Assembly (NCBI RefSeq): GCF_014651835.1
Contig: NZ_BMXQ01000001.1
Span: forward strand, 248,001-312,000
From: Pigmentiphaga litoralis
GTDB lineage: Bacteria; Pseudomonadota; Gammaproteobacteria; Burkholderiales; Burkholderiaceae_B
DNA: 64,000 nt
Direction of reading: 5' to 3'
Shown here: in pieces, positions 9,825 through 18,779 of the stretch
Layout: every line of letters begins with the position of its first letter
Position numbering within the stretch: the first letter of the stretch is position 1
Program-made: the position numbers and the translations under genes
Notes under the pieces: generated by a model
Database searches by the model: none
Told to the model about the DNA's origin: nothing
Seen by the model: the letters and a program-made list of their open reading frames with translations, nothing else

Positions 9825-9944
9825 GATGTTCTCTTTCCAAAGGTGATCCTGACAAGCAAGGCGCGTACCAGTTGTGTACAAGTCTGTACGCAGGAGCAAG
9901 CACAGGGGACTGTCAGTGTGCTTGCTGCGCCACCGGCGGCGCCC

Positions 9945-10865
9945 TCAATCCGCGGCAGACCCCGTCCACCGGTAATCGGGATCCCCGAAGGTGGTGCGCA
10001 GCAGATCAATGAACACTCGCACACGTTGCGGCAGATGCTTGCGCTGCGCAAAGACGGCGTGGATGCCATTGGGCGGCGCGGCGTAGGCGTCCAGCACCGT
10101 CACCAGGCGGCCCTGCGCCAGGTCGTCTTCCACTTCCCACATCGATCGCCAGGCCAGCCCGCGGCCGGCCAGGGTCCAGGCATGCAGCACCGCACCATCG
10201 GTGCATTCCATGTTGCCTGATACCCGGTGCGCAACGACCTTGTCGTCGATGCGGAACAGCCAGCCGCGGGCCTGGTTGCCGCCTGTGCCGAACGACAGGC
10301 AGTTGTGCCGCGTCAGGTCGTCCGGATGGTCAGGCGTGCCGTGCTCCGCCAGATACGCCGGCGCGGCGACCACCATGCGGCGGTTGTCGGCCAGCCGCAC
10401 GCTCACCAGGCTGGAATCTTCCAGGTCGCCGATCCGGATGGCGCAGTCGAAGTTGTCGCTGATCAGGTCCACCAGCCGGTCGCTCAGGTCCAGCGTGACC
10501 GTAATGCCGGGGTACGCGTCGATCAGCCGAGGCAGCAGCGGTGCGATGTGGCGTCGGCCAAAGCCCGCAGGCGCCGTCACGCGCAAGGCACCACTGGGCG
10601 TGCCGCCGCCGGCCGATACGGCGTTCTCGGCGCCTTCCATGGCCGTCAGGATGCGCTGGCATTCTTCAAAGAAGGCGCCGCCTTCGGCCGTCAGCGAGAT
10701 GCGGCGGGTGGTCCGCTGCAGCAGCTTGACGCCCAGCCGGGCCTCGAGCGCGTCGATGCGCCGTCCGATGACGGCAGGCGCCACGCCTTCCAGGCGGGCG
10801 GCGGCCGACAGGCTGCCCCGCAAGACGGCGGCGACGAAAGTTTCGATCTGTTTGAAGCGGTCCAT
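9945..10865 (-). CDS. LysR-family transcriptional regulator
   Basis: A 306-residue regulator of normal LTTR length. The N-terminal winged helix (1-60) contains GSLSAAARLEGVAPAVIGRRIDALEARLGVKLLQRTTR. An effector-binding domain of the CrgA/AaeR-like subgroup follows (about 90-300). It starts at ATG 10865, 14 bp after the hybrid kinase gene and 120 bp before the allophanate hydrolase, all on the same strand. Its target cannot be read from sequence. The allophanate hydrolase is the nearest candidate, although LTTR targets are more often divergent. Confidence 0.88.
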   Translation of the reverse strand: MDRFKQIETFVAAVLRGSLSAAARLEGVAPAVIGRRIDALEARLGVKLLQRTTRRISLTAEGGAFFEECQRILTAMEGAENAVSAGGGTPSGALRVTAPAGFGRRHIAPLLPRLIDAYPGITVTLDLSDRLVDLISDNFDCAIRIGDLEDSSLVSVRLADNRRMVVAAPAYLAEHGTPDHPDDLTRHNCLSFGTGGNQARGWLFRIDDKVVAHRVSGNMECTDGAVLHAWTLAGRGLAWRSMWEVEDDLAQGRLVTVLDAYAAPPNGIHAVFAQRKHLPQRVRVFIDLLRTTFGDPDYRWTGSAAD

Positions 10866-10879
10866 GCGTCCCAGTGTAA

Positions 10880-12850
10880 TCAGGACGCCCCGCCGCCAAG
10901 CAGCGCCGTCAGGCGATCGATGTCCAGCGGCTTGGTCAGATGCTGATCGAAGCCGGCTTTCAGGCAGCGCTGCACGTCGGCTTCCATGCCATATCCCGTC
11001 AGTGCAATCGCCAGCTTGCCGCCGGTGCGATCGAACATGCGCAGCACGTCGATGCCATCCCCGTCGGGCAGGCCCATGTCGCTGACCAGCGCATCGAACG
11101 TATTCGAGGCCAGCGTGTTGCGGGCGTCGACCACCGACACGGCCACTTTCACGACGTAGCCCAGTTCACTCAGAAGGAACTGCATGGCCTCGGCGGTATC
11201 GGCGTTGTCCTCGACCAGCAGGATGCGTACCGGTGCACGCCGCGATCCGGCGGCCACGGGCGGCCGGGCGCCGGTTTCCCCCTCGCGCGCATCGCCCGCA
11301 TAGTCCAGGGTCAGGGCAAACGTCGCGCCCCGGCCCACGCCGTCGCTGTGCACGTTCAATGTGCCGCCATGGCGCTGCGCCAGTGAACTGGCGATCGCCA
11401 ATCCCAGGCCCAGCCCGCCGCGCATTTCGCCGGGCTCGTTGTCGCCCTGGTCGAAGGCATTGAAGATGCGCTTGAGCGCTTGCTGCTGGATGCCGATGCC
11501 GGTGTCGGATACCTCGACCGTGACCTTGCCGCGCCGCGGCGGCAACAGCGTGATGCGGATGGTGCCTGCCTTTTGGGTGAACTTGATCGCGTTCTTGAGC
11601 AGGTTCCAGAGCACCTGCTGCAGACGGGCGGGGTCGGCTTGCACGATCACGGGCGTCGGCAGGGGCGCATAGAGCAATGCGATGCCCTGGGCCGCCGCTT
11701 CGTCGCGGAACAGATCCGCCATGCCGCCCAGCAGCGTCACCAGATCGGTGGGCTCGAAGTGCAGCGTCAGCTTGTCGTTCACGATCTTGGAAATGTCGAG
11801 CAGGTCGTCGATCAGCCTCGCTTCGATCTCGACGTTGCGCTTGATCAGCCCCACGCTGCGGCGCGCCTTGGGGGGCAGGTCGGTCTGCATGTCCAGCGCC
11901 TGCGCCGCCGCATAGATGGGGCCGAGCGGCGTGCGCAGTTCATGCGAGAGCACCGCCAGGAAGTGGTCCTTGGCGCGGTTCGCGTTCTCGGCCTGTTCCT
12001 TCGCAGTCTCCAGCAGGTCGGCGGCCACGCGGGTGTCGGTCATGTCACGGACGATGCGCGAAAAGCCGCGCACTTCACCGGCGTCGCCGAAGATGGCGGT
12101 GGTCACCACCGATCCGTAGAAGGTCGTGCCGTTCTTGCGGCGCAGCCATCGTTCTTCGGACGTGCTGCGCATGGCGCCGATCAGCGCCAGTTCCTGGGAC
12201 AGGGCCTGGGACATCGCCTGCGGCGTGCCACGCGGCGTCTCGTCCGGCGTAAAGAACATGTCGTAGGTCTTGCCGAGCACTTCGTCAGCGCTGTACCCGA
12301 ACATCCATTCCGACGCCTGGTTCCAGCTTTCGATCACGCCCGTGTTCGACATGGCGATCACGGAGTAGTCGCGCAAGGCGTCGATCAGCTGGCCGAAGTA
12401 GGTTTCCCGCTCGCGCAGCTTGCGTTCGGCATCCTGGCGCGACCGCTTTTCGGTAGCCTCGGCCAGCGCGCGTCGCACCACGATAGGCAGGCGCTCCAGG
12501 CGCTGCTTGAGCACGTAATCGGTTGCGCCTTCCTTGAGCATGTCGACGGCATGCTCTTCACCCAGCACCCCCGACACGAAAATGAAGGGCACGTGCTGCG
12601 GCCGCGACATCAGGATGCGCAGCGCTTCCGGCCCCGAAAACTGGGGCAGGTGGAAGTCGGACAGCACCAGGTCGTAGTCGCCGGTGTCCAGCGCCGCAAT
12701 GAAGGTGTCAGCCGTATCGACCACCGTGACCTGGACATCAAGGCTCGCCAGCTCCAGGCGCTGCAGCGACAGATCGGCATCGCGCGGGGCATCCTCCACC
12801 ATCAGTATGCGGATGATTCCGGTGTTCAGCGCGGCTTCGGCTTTGCCCAA
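10880..12850 (-). CDS. Hybrid histidine kinase, REC-PAS-HisKA-HATPase-REC
   Basis: A 656-residue soluble hybrid kinase with no membrane segments. The N-terminal receiver (about 12-130) has acceptor Asp in LVLSDFHLP. A PAS domain (about 145-270) contains YFGQLIDALRDYSVIAMSNTGVIESWN. The HisKA box is FLAVLSHELRTPLGP (about 300), followed by HATPase N, G1 and G2 boxes. A C-terminal receiver (about 535-650) has Asp in ALVSDMGLPDGDG. A TTG start at 12850 gives the complete first receiver, since no ATG lies before it. The gene begins 5 bp after the single-domain response regulator, which itself follows the phytochrome gene, so the three probably form one transcript and one phosphorelay. Output is unclear because no DNA-binding or cyclic-di-GMP domain is present. 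Confidence 0.9.
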   Translation of the reverse strand: MGKAEAALNTGIIRILMVEDAPRDADLSLQRLELASLDVQVTVVDTADTFIAALDTGDYDLVLSDFHLPQFSGPEALRILMSRPQHVPFIFVSGVLGEEHAVDMLKEGATDYVLKQRLERLPIVVRRALAEATEKRSRQDAERKLRERETYFGQLIDALRDYSVIAMSNTGVIESWNQASEWMFGYSADEVLGKTYDMFFTPDETPRGTPQAMSQALSQELALIGAMRSTSEERWLRRKNGTTFYGSVVTTAIFGDAGEVRGFSRIVRDMTDTRVAADLLETAKEQAENANRAKDHFLAVLSHELRTPLGPIYAAAQALDMQTDLPPKARRSVGLIKRNVEIEARLIDDLLDISKIVNDKLTLHFEPTDLVTLLGGMADLFRDEAAAQGIALLYAPLPTPVIVQADPARLQQVLWNLLKNAIKFTQKAGTIRITLLPPRRGKVTVEVSDTGIGIQQQALKRIFNAFDQGDNEPGEMRGGLGLGLAIASSLAQRHGGTLNVHSDGVGRGATFALTLDYAGDAREGETGARPPVAAGSRRAPVRILLVEDNADTAEAMQFLLSELGYVVKVAVSVVDARNTLASNTFDALVSDMGLPDGDGIDVLRMFDRTGGKLAIALTGYGMEADVQRCLKAGFDQHLTKPLDIDRLTALLGGGAS

Positions 12851-12855
12851 TTCGT

Positions 12856-13320
12856 TTATCCGTTGGCGGTGGCGCGGGCGCGCCGCAGCGACCCGGGAGG
12901 CGGTTCATTCAAGACCGCCCAGAACACGCCCAGGTCGCTGATCGCGCGGACGAAATCCTGAAAGATCACAGGCTTGACCACATACGCGTTCACGCCCAGA
13001 TCGTAGGCGCGCACCAGGTCGCTTTCTTCATTCGACGAGGTCAGCATCACGACGGGCGTCGCCTTGAGCGTGGCATCGCTGCGAATCACCTTGAGCACTT
13101 CGAGCCCGTCCACCTTCGGCAGCTTCAGGTCCAGCAGGACGACGGCAGGGTTGCCTTCGTCGCGATTCGCATGGGCGCCGCGGCGTTGCAGGTAGTCGAG
13201 CGCATCCTCGCCATCGCGCGTGATGACGACATCATTGGCCAACTGGCTTTTCTCGAGCGCAATCAGCGTCAGTTCCAGGTCATGCGGGTTGTCTTCGACC
13301 AGCAAGATCGGTTTGAGCAT
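12856..13320 (-). CDS. Single-domain response regulator (Rcp1/phytochrome-partner type)
   Basis: A 154-residue stand-alone receiver: acidic pair E9-D10, phospho-acceptor D64 in VVLLDLKLP, T94 and K116 in VVKPV. Size, the VEDNPHDLELT start and the C-terminal extension resemble Rcp1, the response regulator partnered with Cph1-type phytochromes. ATG 13320 was chosen because the phytochrome stop codon (13323) is 2 bp upstream. The frame continues further upstream, but that part only overlaps the phytochrome gene. It should receive phosphate from the phytochrome kinase and pass it on, possibly to the hybrid kinase encoded next. Confidence 0.9.
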   Translation of the reverse strand: MLKPILLVEDNPHDLELTLIALEKSQLANDVVITRDGEDALDYLQRRGAHANRDEGNPAVVLLDLKLPKVDGLEVLKVIRSDATLKATPVVMLTSSNEESDLVRAYDLGVNAYVVKPVIFQDFVRAISDLGVFWAVLNEPPPGSLRRARATANG

Positions 13321-13322
13321 GT

Positions 13323-15623
13323 TCAACCTCGTTTCTGGACCCGCGCGCCGGCGTTCGCCGACCCTGGGTCCGGGAGCGCGACAAAGAAGGTCGCACCCTT
13401 GTCGATTTCTGCTTCGGCCCACACGCGTCCACCGTGGCGTTCCACGATGCGCCGCACATTCGCAAGGCCGATGCCCGTCCCTTCGAAGTCTTCCATACGA
13501 TGCAGACGCTGGAAGACCCCGAAAAGTTTCGGCGTGTACTTCATGTCGAAGCCCACGCCATTGTCTTTGACATAGAACACCGTCTCGCCGTCGCCCGGCA
13601 TGGCGCCGATTTCGACATGGGCCCGCTCGCGCGTGCGGGTGTATTTGATGGCGTTGGAAATCAGGTTGCGCAGCGCCAGGTGCAGATACGCCGCATCTCC
13701 ATAGGTGCGCGGCAAGGGGCGGATTTCCCACTCGATCTCGCGGTGCTGGATATCGGGCTGGAACTCGCGAACGATCTGGTCGATGACGGGCGTGAGGTCG
13801 ACGCTCGACGGGCGCAGCGCATTGCGTCCCATCTGCGAAAAGGTCAGCAGCGAATCCACCAGGTTGCCGGCAAAGCGCGCCGAATCCCCGATGTTGCTCA
13901 GGAAACGGACGCCTTTCTCGGACAGCTTGCCGCCCTCGTATTCATCCAGCAGTTCCGCATATCCCGCAATGTGGCGCAGCGGCGCGCGCAGGTCATGCGA
14001 CACGCTGTACGAAAACGCCTCAAGCTCCTTGTTGGTCCGGTCGAGCTCGTTGGCCATGTCGGCAAGCTCTTCGGCCTTGCGCAGCACGATGCCCAGCACC
14101 GCCGCGCGCAGTTCAGCCGCGGCATCGACCACGGCGCGATCCCACGGCCGCGACTGGCCACGCACTTCTTCCTGCCAGGACTGGAAGCTCTTGCGCGGGT
14201 GCAGCCGCAGCGTCCCGTTTTCCTCGTGCACGTCCTGCTTGCTCGGCGCGCCGGCCCACTCGATGGTGCGCAGCTGTTGCGGCCGGAACCACATGATGAA
14301 GTTCGGGTGAAGCTCGGAAATCGACACGGCGAGCACGCCGCTGGCCTGTTCGATGACCGGGTCGAAGTCCGGTTCGACCAGGCTCAGCCGGTCAGTGTGG
14401 AAGACGTCGCGCTCGGGCTGCGCCGCGATGTAGGCGCACAGGGCCTTGATCGTCATGCGATCGGGCGTTTCGCCAAAGGTCAGGCATTCGTCGCCCGATA
14501 CGATGGCGGCGCCGGTCGCCTGCGCAAAATTCAGGAAGGTGTCGGGCATGTGATACAGCCCGCGCGCCACACTGTCGTGGTCGGCCATCGACGACAGCAT
14601 GCGGACCAGCAACTGCCGCAGTTCCAGCCGGCGTCCGGTATCGGCATGGGCTTCGCGCGCCTCGACCTGCAGCGACACCATCTTGCCGAGCAGGTCGCAG
14701 GCGACGCGTGTCTGTACCGGCACCGTCAGCGCATCCGTGTTGTGGCACGAGATCATGCCCCACAGCCGGCCTTCGACGACGATCGAGATCGACATCGACG
14801 CCATCGTGCCCATGTTCCGCATGTATTCCAGATGCACGGGCGACACGCTGCGCAGCGCCACGTTGCTCAGGTCGGTCGGCCCGCCAGCAGGCCACTCCGG
14901 TGGCACCAGGCGCGACGGCACGTACCGGGCGTCCGGAATCACGCGGATCCGGTTGAGCACATACAGTTCTCGCGCCTGCGCCGGGATGTCGGCGGCCGGA
15001 AACTGCAGGCCCAGGAACGCGTCGTACCCCCGATCGACGCGCTCGGCGTTGACCCGGCCGTGGCCTTCCTCGTCGAAGGCGTAGGCGGTGACCCGCCCGA
15101 AGCCGGTCACCCGCTTGACCTCGGCCACGGCCAGCTCGCACACGGCATCGGTGGTGCGCGCTTGCTGCAGCTGCGTCACGAAGGAAATCAGCGACGGGTA
15201 CATGGCCGCGGCGCCCAGCGTGCGCACGGTGGCCGGTTCGAACTCCGCCAACAACAGCGTGTCGATCGCATGGACGACCATGTCGAAGTCGCGCAGGGTG
15301 CCGTCGTCATGCCGCAGCGACGTGCTCAGGTGGTGCGGCGTGGCGGTGTGCGCCGTGAGCTGTTCAAGCTCGACGGCCAGCGGCGCGGCGTCGCGCTGCA
15401 TCAGTTCGGCCAGCGTGCGCCCAAGCAGCGCCTCGGCCTTGAAACCAAGATGGGTCTCGACCGACGTGCTGGTCTGGACGACCGCCAGCGAGACACGATC
15501 CAGCACCAGCAGAAAGCCATGCGGTTGCACGCTGCCGGGGATGCGGATCGGTTCGTTTGCGCAGTTGTCGAGTTCGACCGTACTGAGTGTTCGACTCGTC
15601 TGGGTCACTAAGAATGTCGCCAA
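13323..15623 (-). CDS. Bacteriophytochrome histidine kinase (PAS-GAF-PHY-HisKA-HATPase)
   Basis: Red/far-red light sensor kinase of 766 residues. The N-terminus carries C21 in CANEPIRIPGSVQPHG, the biliverdin-attachment position of bacteriophytochromes. The GAF domain has PAADIPAQAR and SPVHLEYMRNMG, which line the chromophore pocket. A PHY domain follows (about 330-510), then HisKA with SVSHDLRAPLRH near 540 and a HATPase with GTGIGLANVRRIVERHGG. The start is probably TTG at 15623; no ATG exists before the chromophore Cys, and GTG at 15608 is the alternative. It is the first gene of a three-gene signalling cluster. No haem oxygenase gene, the usual biliverdin source, is seen in the window. 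Confidence 0.92.
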   Translation of the reverse strand: MATFLVTQTSRTLSTVELDNCANEPIRIPGSVQPHGFLLVLDRVSLAVVQTSTSVETHLGFKAEALLGRTLAELMQRDAAPLAVELEQLTAHTATPHHLSTSLRHDDGTLRDFDMVVHAIDTLLLAEFEPATVRTLGAAAMYPSLISFVTQLQQARTTDAVCELAVAEVKRVTGFGRVTAYAFDEEGHGRVNAERVDRGYDAFLGLQFPAADIPAQARELYVLNRIRVIPDARYVPSRLVPPEWPAGGPTDLSNVALRSVSPVHLEYMRNMGTMASMSISIVVEGRLWGMISCHNTDALTVPVQTRVACDLLGKMVSLQVEAREAHADTGRRLELRQLLVRMLSSMADHDSVARGLYHMPDTFLNFAQATGAAIVSGDECLTFGETPDRMTIKALCAYIAAQPERDVFHTDRLSLVEPDFDPVIEQASGVLAVSISELHPNFIMWFRPQQLRTIEWAGAPSKQDVHEENGTLRLHPRKSFQSWQEEVRGQSRPWDRAVVDAAAELRAAVLGIVLRKAEELADMANELDRTNKELEAFSYSVSHDLRAPLRHIAGYAELLDEYEGGKLSEKGVRFLSNIGDSARFAGNLVDSLLTFSQMGRNALRPSSVDLTPVIDQIVREFQPDIQHREIEWEIRPLPRTYGDAAYLHLALRNLISNAIKYTRTRERAHVEIGAMPGDGETVFYVKDNGVGFDMKYTPKLFGVFQRLHRMEDFEGTGIGLANVRRIVERHGGRVWAEAEIDKGATFFVALPDPGSANAGARVQKRG

Positions 15624-15781
15624 GGCCTTGGAGAGGCGCTAATGATAAGAAATATCCCTTATACGCTCCAGCGGCCTTGGCGATTTCGACACGTTTTGAC
15701 GCCAAAAATTGTGTGTCTTGTTACGGATGCGAAAGGATTTGGTGAGCTTTGCTCCGCGATCTCGTGGCTGGCCGCGCTGGC

Positions 15782-16540
15782 TCAGCGCTGGCCCCGATGC
15801 GCCCAGGCGGTTGTGCGCTTTTCGATCACGGCGAACAGTTCGTACATGGCCATGGCCATGACCCCGATCACCATCAGCCCCGAGAAGGCCAGCGGCATCT
15901 TCATCGATGACCCGGCGGACACCAGCAGGTAGCCGATACCTTCGTTGGATGCGTTCATTTCCGACACGGTGGAACCGACGAAGGCCAGCGTGATCGCGAC
16001 TTTGAGCGACGCAAAGAAGTAGGGCATGGACCGCGGCAGGCCGACCTTCAGCAGTACGTCCATGCGTTTGGCGCCCAGCACCCGCAGCACGTCTTCCAGC
16101 TCGGGTTCCAGCGTCGCCAGGCCGGTCGCGATATTGACCATGATCGGGAAGAAGGAAATCAGGAAGGCGGTCAGCATGGCCGGGCCGATGCCGATGCCGA
16201 ACCACACCACCAGCACCGGCACGAAGGCGGCCTTGGGCAGGGCATTGAAGGCGGTCATGAGCGGGTACACGGCGGTGTAGGCCATGCGCGAGCTGCCGAT
16301 CAGGAAGCCCAGCAGCACGCCCACCACGATCGAAATGCCAAAGCCGGTCATGGTCACCCAGAAGGTGCGCCACGCGTGGCCGGCAATGACCGGGGCATAG
16401 TCGATGGTGGCTTGCAGGATCTGCGACGGGCTGGGAAAGATGAATTCGGAAACGTTGAAGACGCGGCAGATGATCTCCCACAGGGCGATCACGGCCACGA
16501 GCAGGGCAAACGGAGCGGTGCGTTCGGCGAAACGGGTCAT
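15782..16540 (-). CDS. ABC transporter permease (SsuC/TauC/ThiX type)
   Basis: Inner-membrane permease of about 252 residues with six predicted hydrophobic segments, starting with FALLVAVIALWEIICRVF. The EAA-loop coupling motif appears as EDVLRVLGAKRMDVLLKVGLPRSMPYF, followed by a conserved Gly-rich helix. ATG 16540 is preferred: it lies 10 bp after the ATPase stop and starts MTRFAERTAP, while the longer frame overlaps the ATPase gene. It is the last gene of a binding protein-ATPase-permease operon. The substrate is unknown. Proximity to purine-degradation genes makes a nitrogenous heterocycle or ureide plausible. Confidence 0.88.
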   Translation of the reverse strand: MTRFAERTAPFALLVAVIALWEIICRVFNVSEFIFPSPSQILQATIDYAPVIAGHAWRTFWVTMTGFGISIVVGVLLGFLIGSSRMAYTAVYPLMTAFNALPKAAFVPVLVVWFGIGIGPAMLTAFLISFFPIMVNIATGLATLEPELEDVLRVLGAKRMDVLLKVGLPRSMPYFFASLKVAITLAFVGSTVSEMNASNEGIGYLLVSAGSSMKMPLAFSGLMVIGVMAMAMYELFAVIEKRTTAWAHRGQR

Positions 16541-16550
16541 GGAATGGCTC

Positions 16551-17345
16551 TCAGGTCGAACGGACGTGGCCGATCTGGGTCCGCAGCTCAAGAACGATGC
16601 GGTTGAATTCGTCGGTGTAGGTGGTTTCGAGTTCGCGCGGGCGCGGCAACTCGACTTCGCGGCGCGACAGGATGCGGCCCGGACGCTTGCTCATGACATA
16701 CACGGTGTCGGCAAGGAACACCGCCTCGCGCAGATCGTGCGTGACCAGGATCACGTTGAACCGCTGCTCGGTCCACAAATCGCGCAGCACGCACCACAGC
16801 TCTTCGCGGGTGAAGGCGTCGAGCGCGCCGAAGGGCTCGTCGAGCAGCAGCATTTTCGGTTCGTGGATCAGCGCGCGGCACAGCGACGCGCGCTGCTGCA
16901 TTCCGCCCGACAGTTCCCAGGGAAACTTGTCTTCATAGCCGGACAATCCCACGGTCGCGAGCAGCTTGCTGGCGCGGGCCATGTGTTCGTCCCGCTTGGC
17001 GCGGAAGGTGGAGCGATGCGGCTCGACGATTTCGAGCGGCAGCAGAATGTTGTCGATGGTGGTGCGCCAAGGCAGCAGCGTGGGCGCCTGGAAGGCCATG
17101 CCGGCAATCTTGAGCGGGCCGGTCACGGGCTGGCCTTCGACCCTGACCGTGCCGCGCGTGGCCATCTTCAGGCCCGTCGTCAGCTTCATGAACGTGGACT
17201 TGCCACAGCCCGACGGGCCGACGATGGCGACGAATTCGCCCTGATTGATGGACAGCGTCACGTCTTCGACGGCATATTCGCCGGCGCGGGCCAACACGTC
17301 GGTATAGGCCAGCGAGACGTGCTGGAAATCGACAAAAGGAGTCAT
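16551..17345 (-). CDS. ABC transporter ATP-binding protein (SsuB/TauB type)
   Basis: A 264-residue ATPase of an NMT1-type importer. Walker A is GPSGCGKST (about 43-51), the Q-loop lies in AFQAPTLLPWRT, the signature is LSGGMQQR, Walker B is MLLLDEPFGALD, and the switch His is in VTHDLREAV. ATG at 17345. It follows the binding-protein gene after a 121-bp gap that contains an mRNA hairpin, and precedes the permease by 10 bp. Confidence 0.92.
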   Translation of the reverse strand: MTPFVDFQHVSLAYTDVLARAGEYAVEDVTLSINQGEFVAIVGPSGCGKSTFMKLTTGLKMATRGTVRVEGQPVTGPLKIAGMAFQAPTLLPWRTTIDNILLPLEIVEPHRSTFRAKRDEHMARASKLLATVGLSGYEDKFPWELSGGMQQRASLCRALIHEPKMLLLDEPFGALDAFTREELWCVLRDLWTEQRFNVILVTHDLREAVFLADTVYVMSKRPGRILSRREVELPRPRELETTYTDEFNRIVLELRTQIGHVRST

Positions 17346-17407
17346 GGAAAGCTACGCAAAAGTGGCCCCGCGCATAACGGCCGGGGCGGGCGGCGGGGAA
17401 ACATCAT

Positions 17408-17431
17408 CGGCATGCCGACATCCGGCATGCC
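17408..17431 (-). promoter_or_regulatory. Intercistronic stem-loop between the ABC binding-protein and ATPase genes
   Basis: Two copies of the self-complementary block CGGCATGCC (17409 region and 17423-17431) can pair with each other on the mRNA. The site lies after the highly expressed binding-protein gene and before the ATPase gene. This is the classic position for a stem-loop that stabilises the upstream message and lowers downstream expression. Confidence 0.45.
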
Positions 17432-17466
17432 TGCCTGAAGGTGCTTCGTGCGATCGGTCCGCTCGC

Positions 17467-18528
17467 TCAGTTCTTGGCGCGCAGCACGCCGGCGGTCAGG
17501 TCCTTCGCGGGCAGGAAGGACCGGTCAAAGGCCAGGTCCGGGTTGACCGGCGTCTTGGTTGCATAGGTGCTGGCCACTTGGGAGGCCATCAGCGCCATGC
17601 GGCCCGGGTTGATGTCGCCAAAGCCTTCGGCGCGCGCGTCCGGCGTGTCGATGGCCGTCTGGATCGCCAGGCGCAGGCGCTTCAGTTCCAGCGGCTCGTC
17701 GATGATGCCGTCGCGCTCTTTCACGGTCTTGATCGATGCGGCCGGATCGGCGATCACGTCACGGGTGGCCTTGGTGATAGCGCGCAGGAAGCCCTTGACC
17801 GCTTCCGGGTTGTTCTTGGCGAATGCGCGGTCGGCAATGATGGCGTTGCCATACAGCTTCACGCCGTATTCGGGAAACAGCATGATGTCGATGTCGCTGT
17901 CCTTCACGCCGCGGGCGTTCAGGTTCAGCAACGACGTGAAGTAGAAGCCGGTGATGGCGTCCACGTCGCCGCGCGCCAACATCGTTTCGCGCAGGGCCGG
18001 TTCCATGCTGACCCAGTTCACCTTCTTGTCGTCGATCTTGTTGGCCTGAGCAAAAATCGGGAAGGACCGGCGGCCGCCGTCGAACGACGGTGCGCCGATC
18101 TTCTTGCCTTCCAGGTCCTTGGGCGTCTTGATCGCGGCTTTCTTGAGCGAGAACACGGCGGCTGGCGTGTTGTTGTAGACCATCATCACACCGGTCGGCT
18201 GGTTGGGTGCCGTCGGGTTGTTGCCCTGGAATTCCATCAGCGCGGCCAGGTCGGCAAAGCCCATTTCATAGGCGCCCGAAGCCACGCGGTTGACCGCGCC
18301 GCCCGAACCGTTGCCCGCGTCGATCGTGACGTCGAGCTTTTCCTGCTTGAAGTAGCCTTTCTTGGCCGCCACCAGGAAGATCGCGCTGGGGCCTTCGAAA
18401 CGCCAGTCGAGCTGGAAGCGGATCTTGGTGTCCTGCGCCGCGGCCGGCGCTGCCCACGCGCCGGCCATCGCGACGACGAGGCTGGCGAGCACGGCACGAC
18501 GGCCCAGAGTGCGGGAGAAATGCTTCAT
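17467..18528 (-). CDS. NMT1/SsuA-type ABC substrate-binding protein
   Basis: A periplasmic binding protein of 353 residues. The signal peptide (1 to about 31) has a twin-arginine-like GRRAVLA and ends APAAAQ. The mature part starts DTKIRFQLDWRFEGPSAIFLVAAKKGYFKQEKLDV, typical of the NMT1/THI5-like fold. It is first in the importer operon (binding protein, ATPase, permease). Members of this family bind sulfonates, pyrimidines, nitrate-like ions or ureides, so the ligand cannot be assigned. The neighbourhood (amidotransferase, allantoate amidohydrolase, allantoinase, xanthine dehydrogenase) argues for a purine-derived or related nitrogen compound. Confidence 0.88.
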   Translation of the reverse strand: MKHFSRTLGRRAVLASLVVAMAGAWAAPAAAQDTKIRFQLDWRFEGPSAIFLVAAKKGYFKQEKLDVTIDAGNGSGGAVNRVASGAYEMGFADLAALMEFQGNNPTAPNQPTGVMMVYNNTPAAVFSLKKAAIKTPKDLEGKKIGAPSFDGGRRSFPIFAQANKIDDKKVNWVSMEPALRETMLARGDVDAITGFYFTSLLNLNARGVKDSDIDIMLFPEYGVKLYGNAIIADRAFAKNNPEAVKGFLRAITKATRDVIADPAASIKTVKERDGIIDEPLELKRLRLAIQTAIDTPDARAEGFGDINPGRMALMASQVASTYATKTPVNPDLAFDRSFLPAKDLTAGVLRAKN

Positions 18529-18779
18529 GATGGTCGTTCCTCAAGTCACGCCGGCTGGACGGTGCCGCCGGCTGTCAGGTTTTCTGGATGGTTGTGACCC
18601 CTCGGCCCCGCCGAAGCGGTCCCTGTCCTGGTGCATTGCACTCACCAGGCTGGTGCCAAAGAGTATTGCAAGGTGTTAAAGCAGGAACCGTGCCCATCTG
18701 TGTACCACGCATTGCGCACCACCTTCGCCCATCCGGGCAGTGCGGTATCGTTGCGGCTCAGCCTTCCAGGATCCCGACC

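Noticed and set aside
8385-10220. 611-codon plus-strand frame
   Set aside because: It spans two real minus-strand genes (allophanate hydrolase and LysR) and their spacer, with Arg/His-rich composition typical of antisense frames.
13434-15611. 725-codon plus-strand frame
   Set aside because: Complete antisense of the bacteriophytochrome gene, whose frame carries all chromophore and kinase motifs.
18266-18544. Small frames inside the binding-protein gene
   Set aside because: They overlap the signal-peptide region of a well-defined ABC binding protein in other frames and have no independent start signals.
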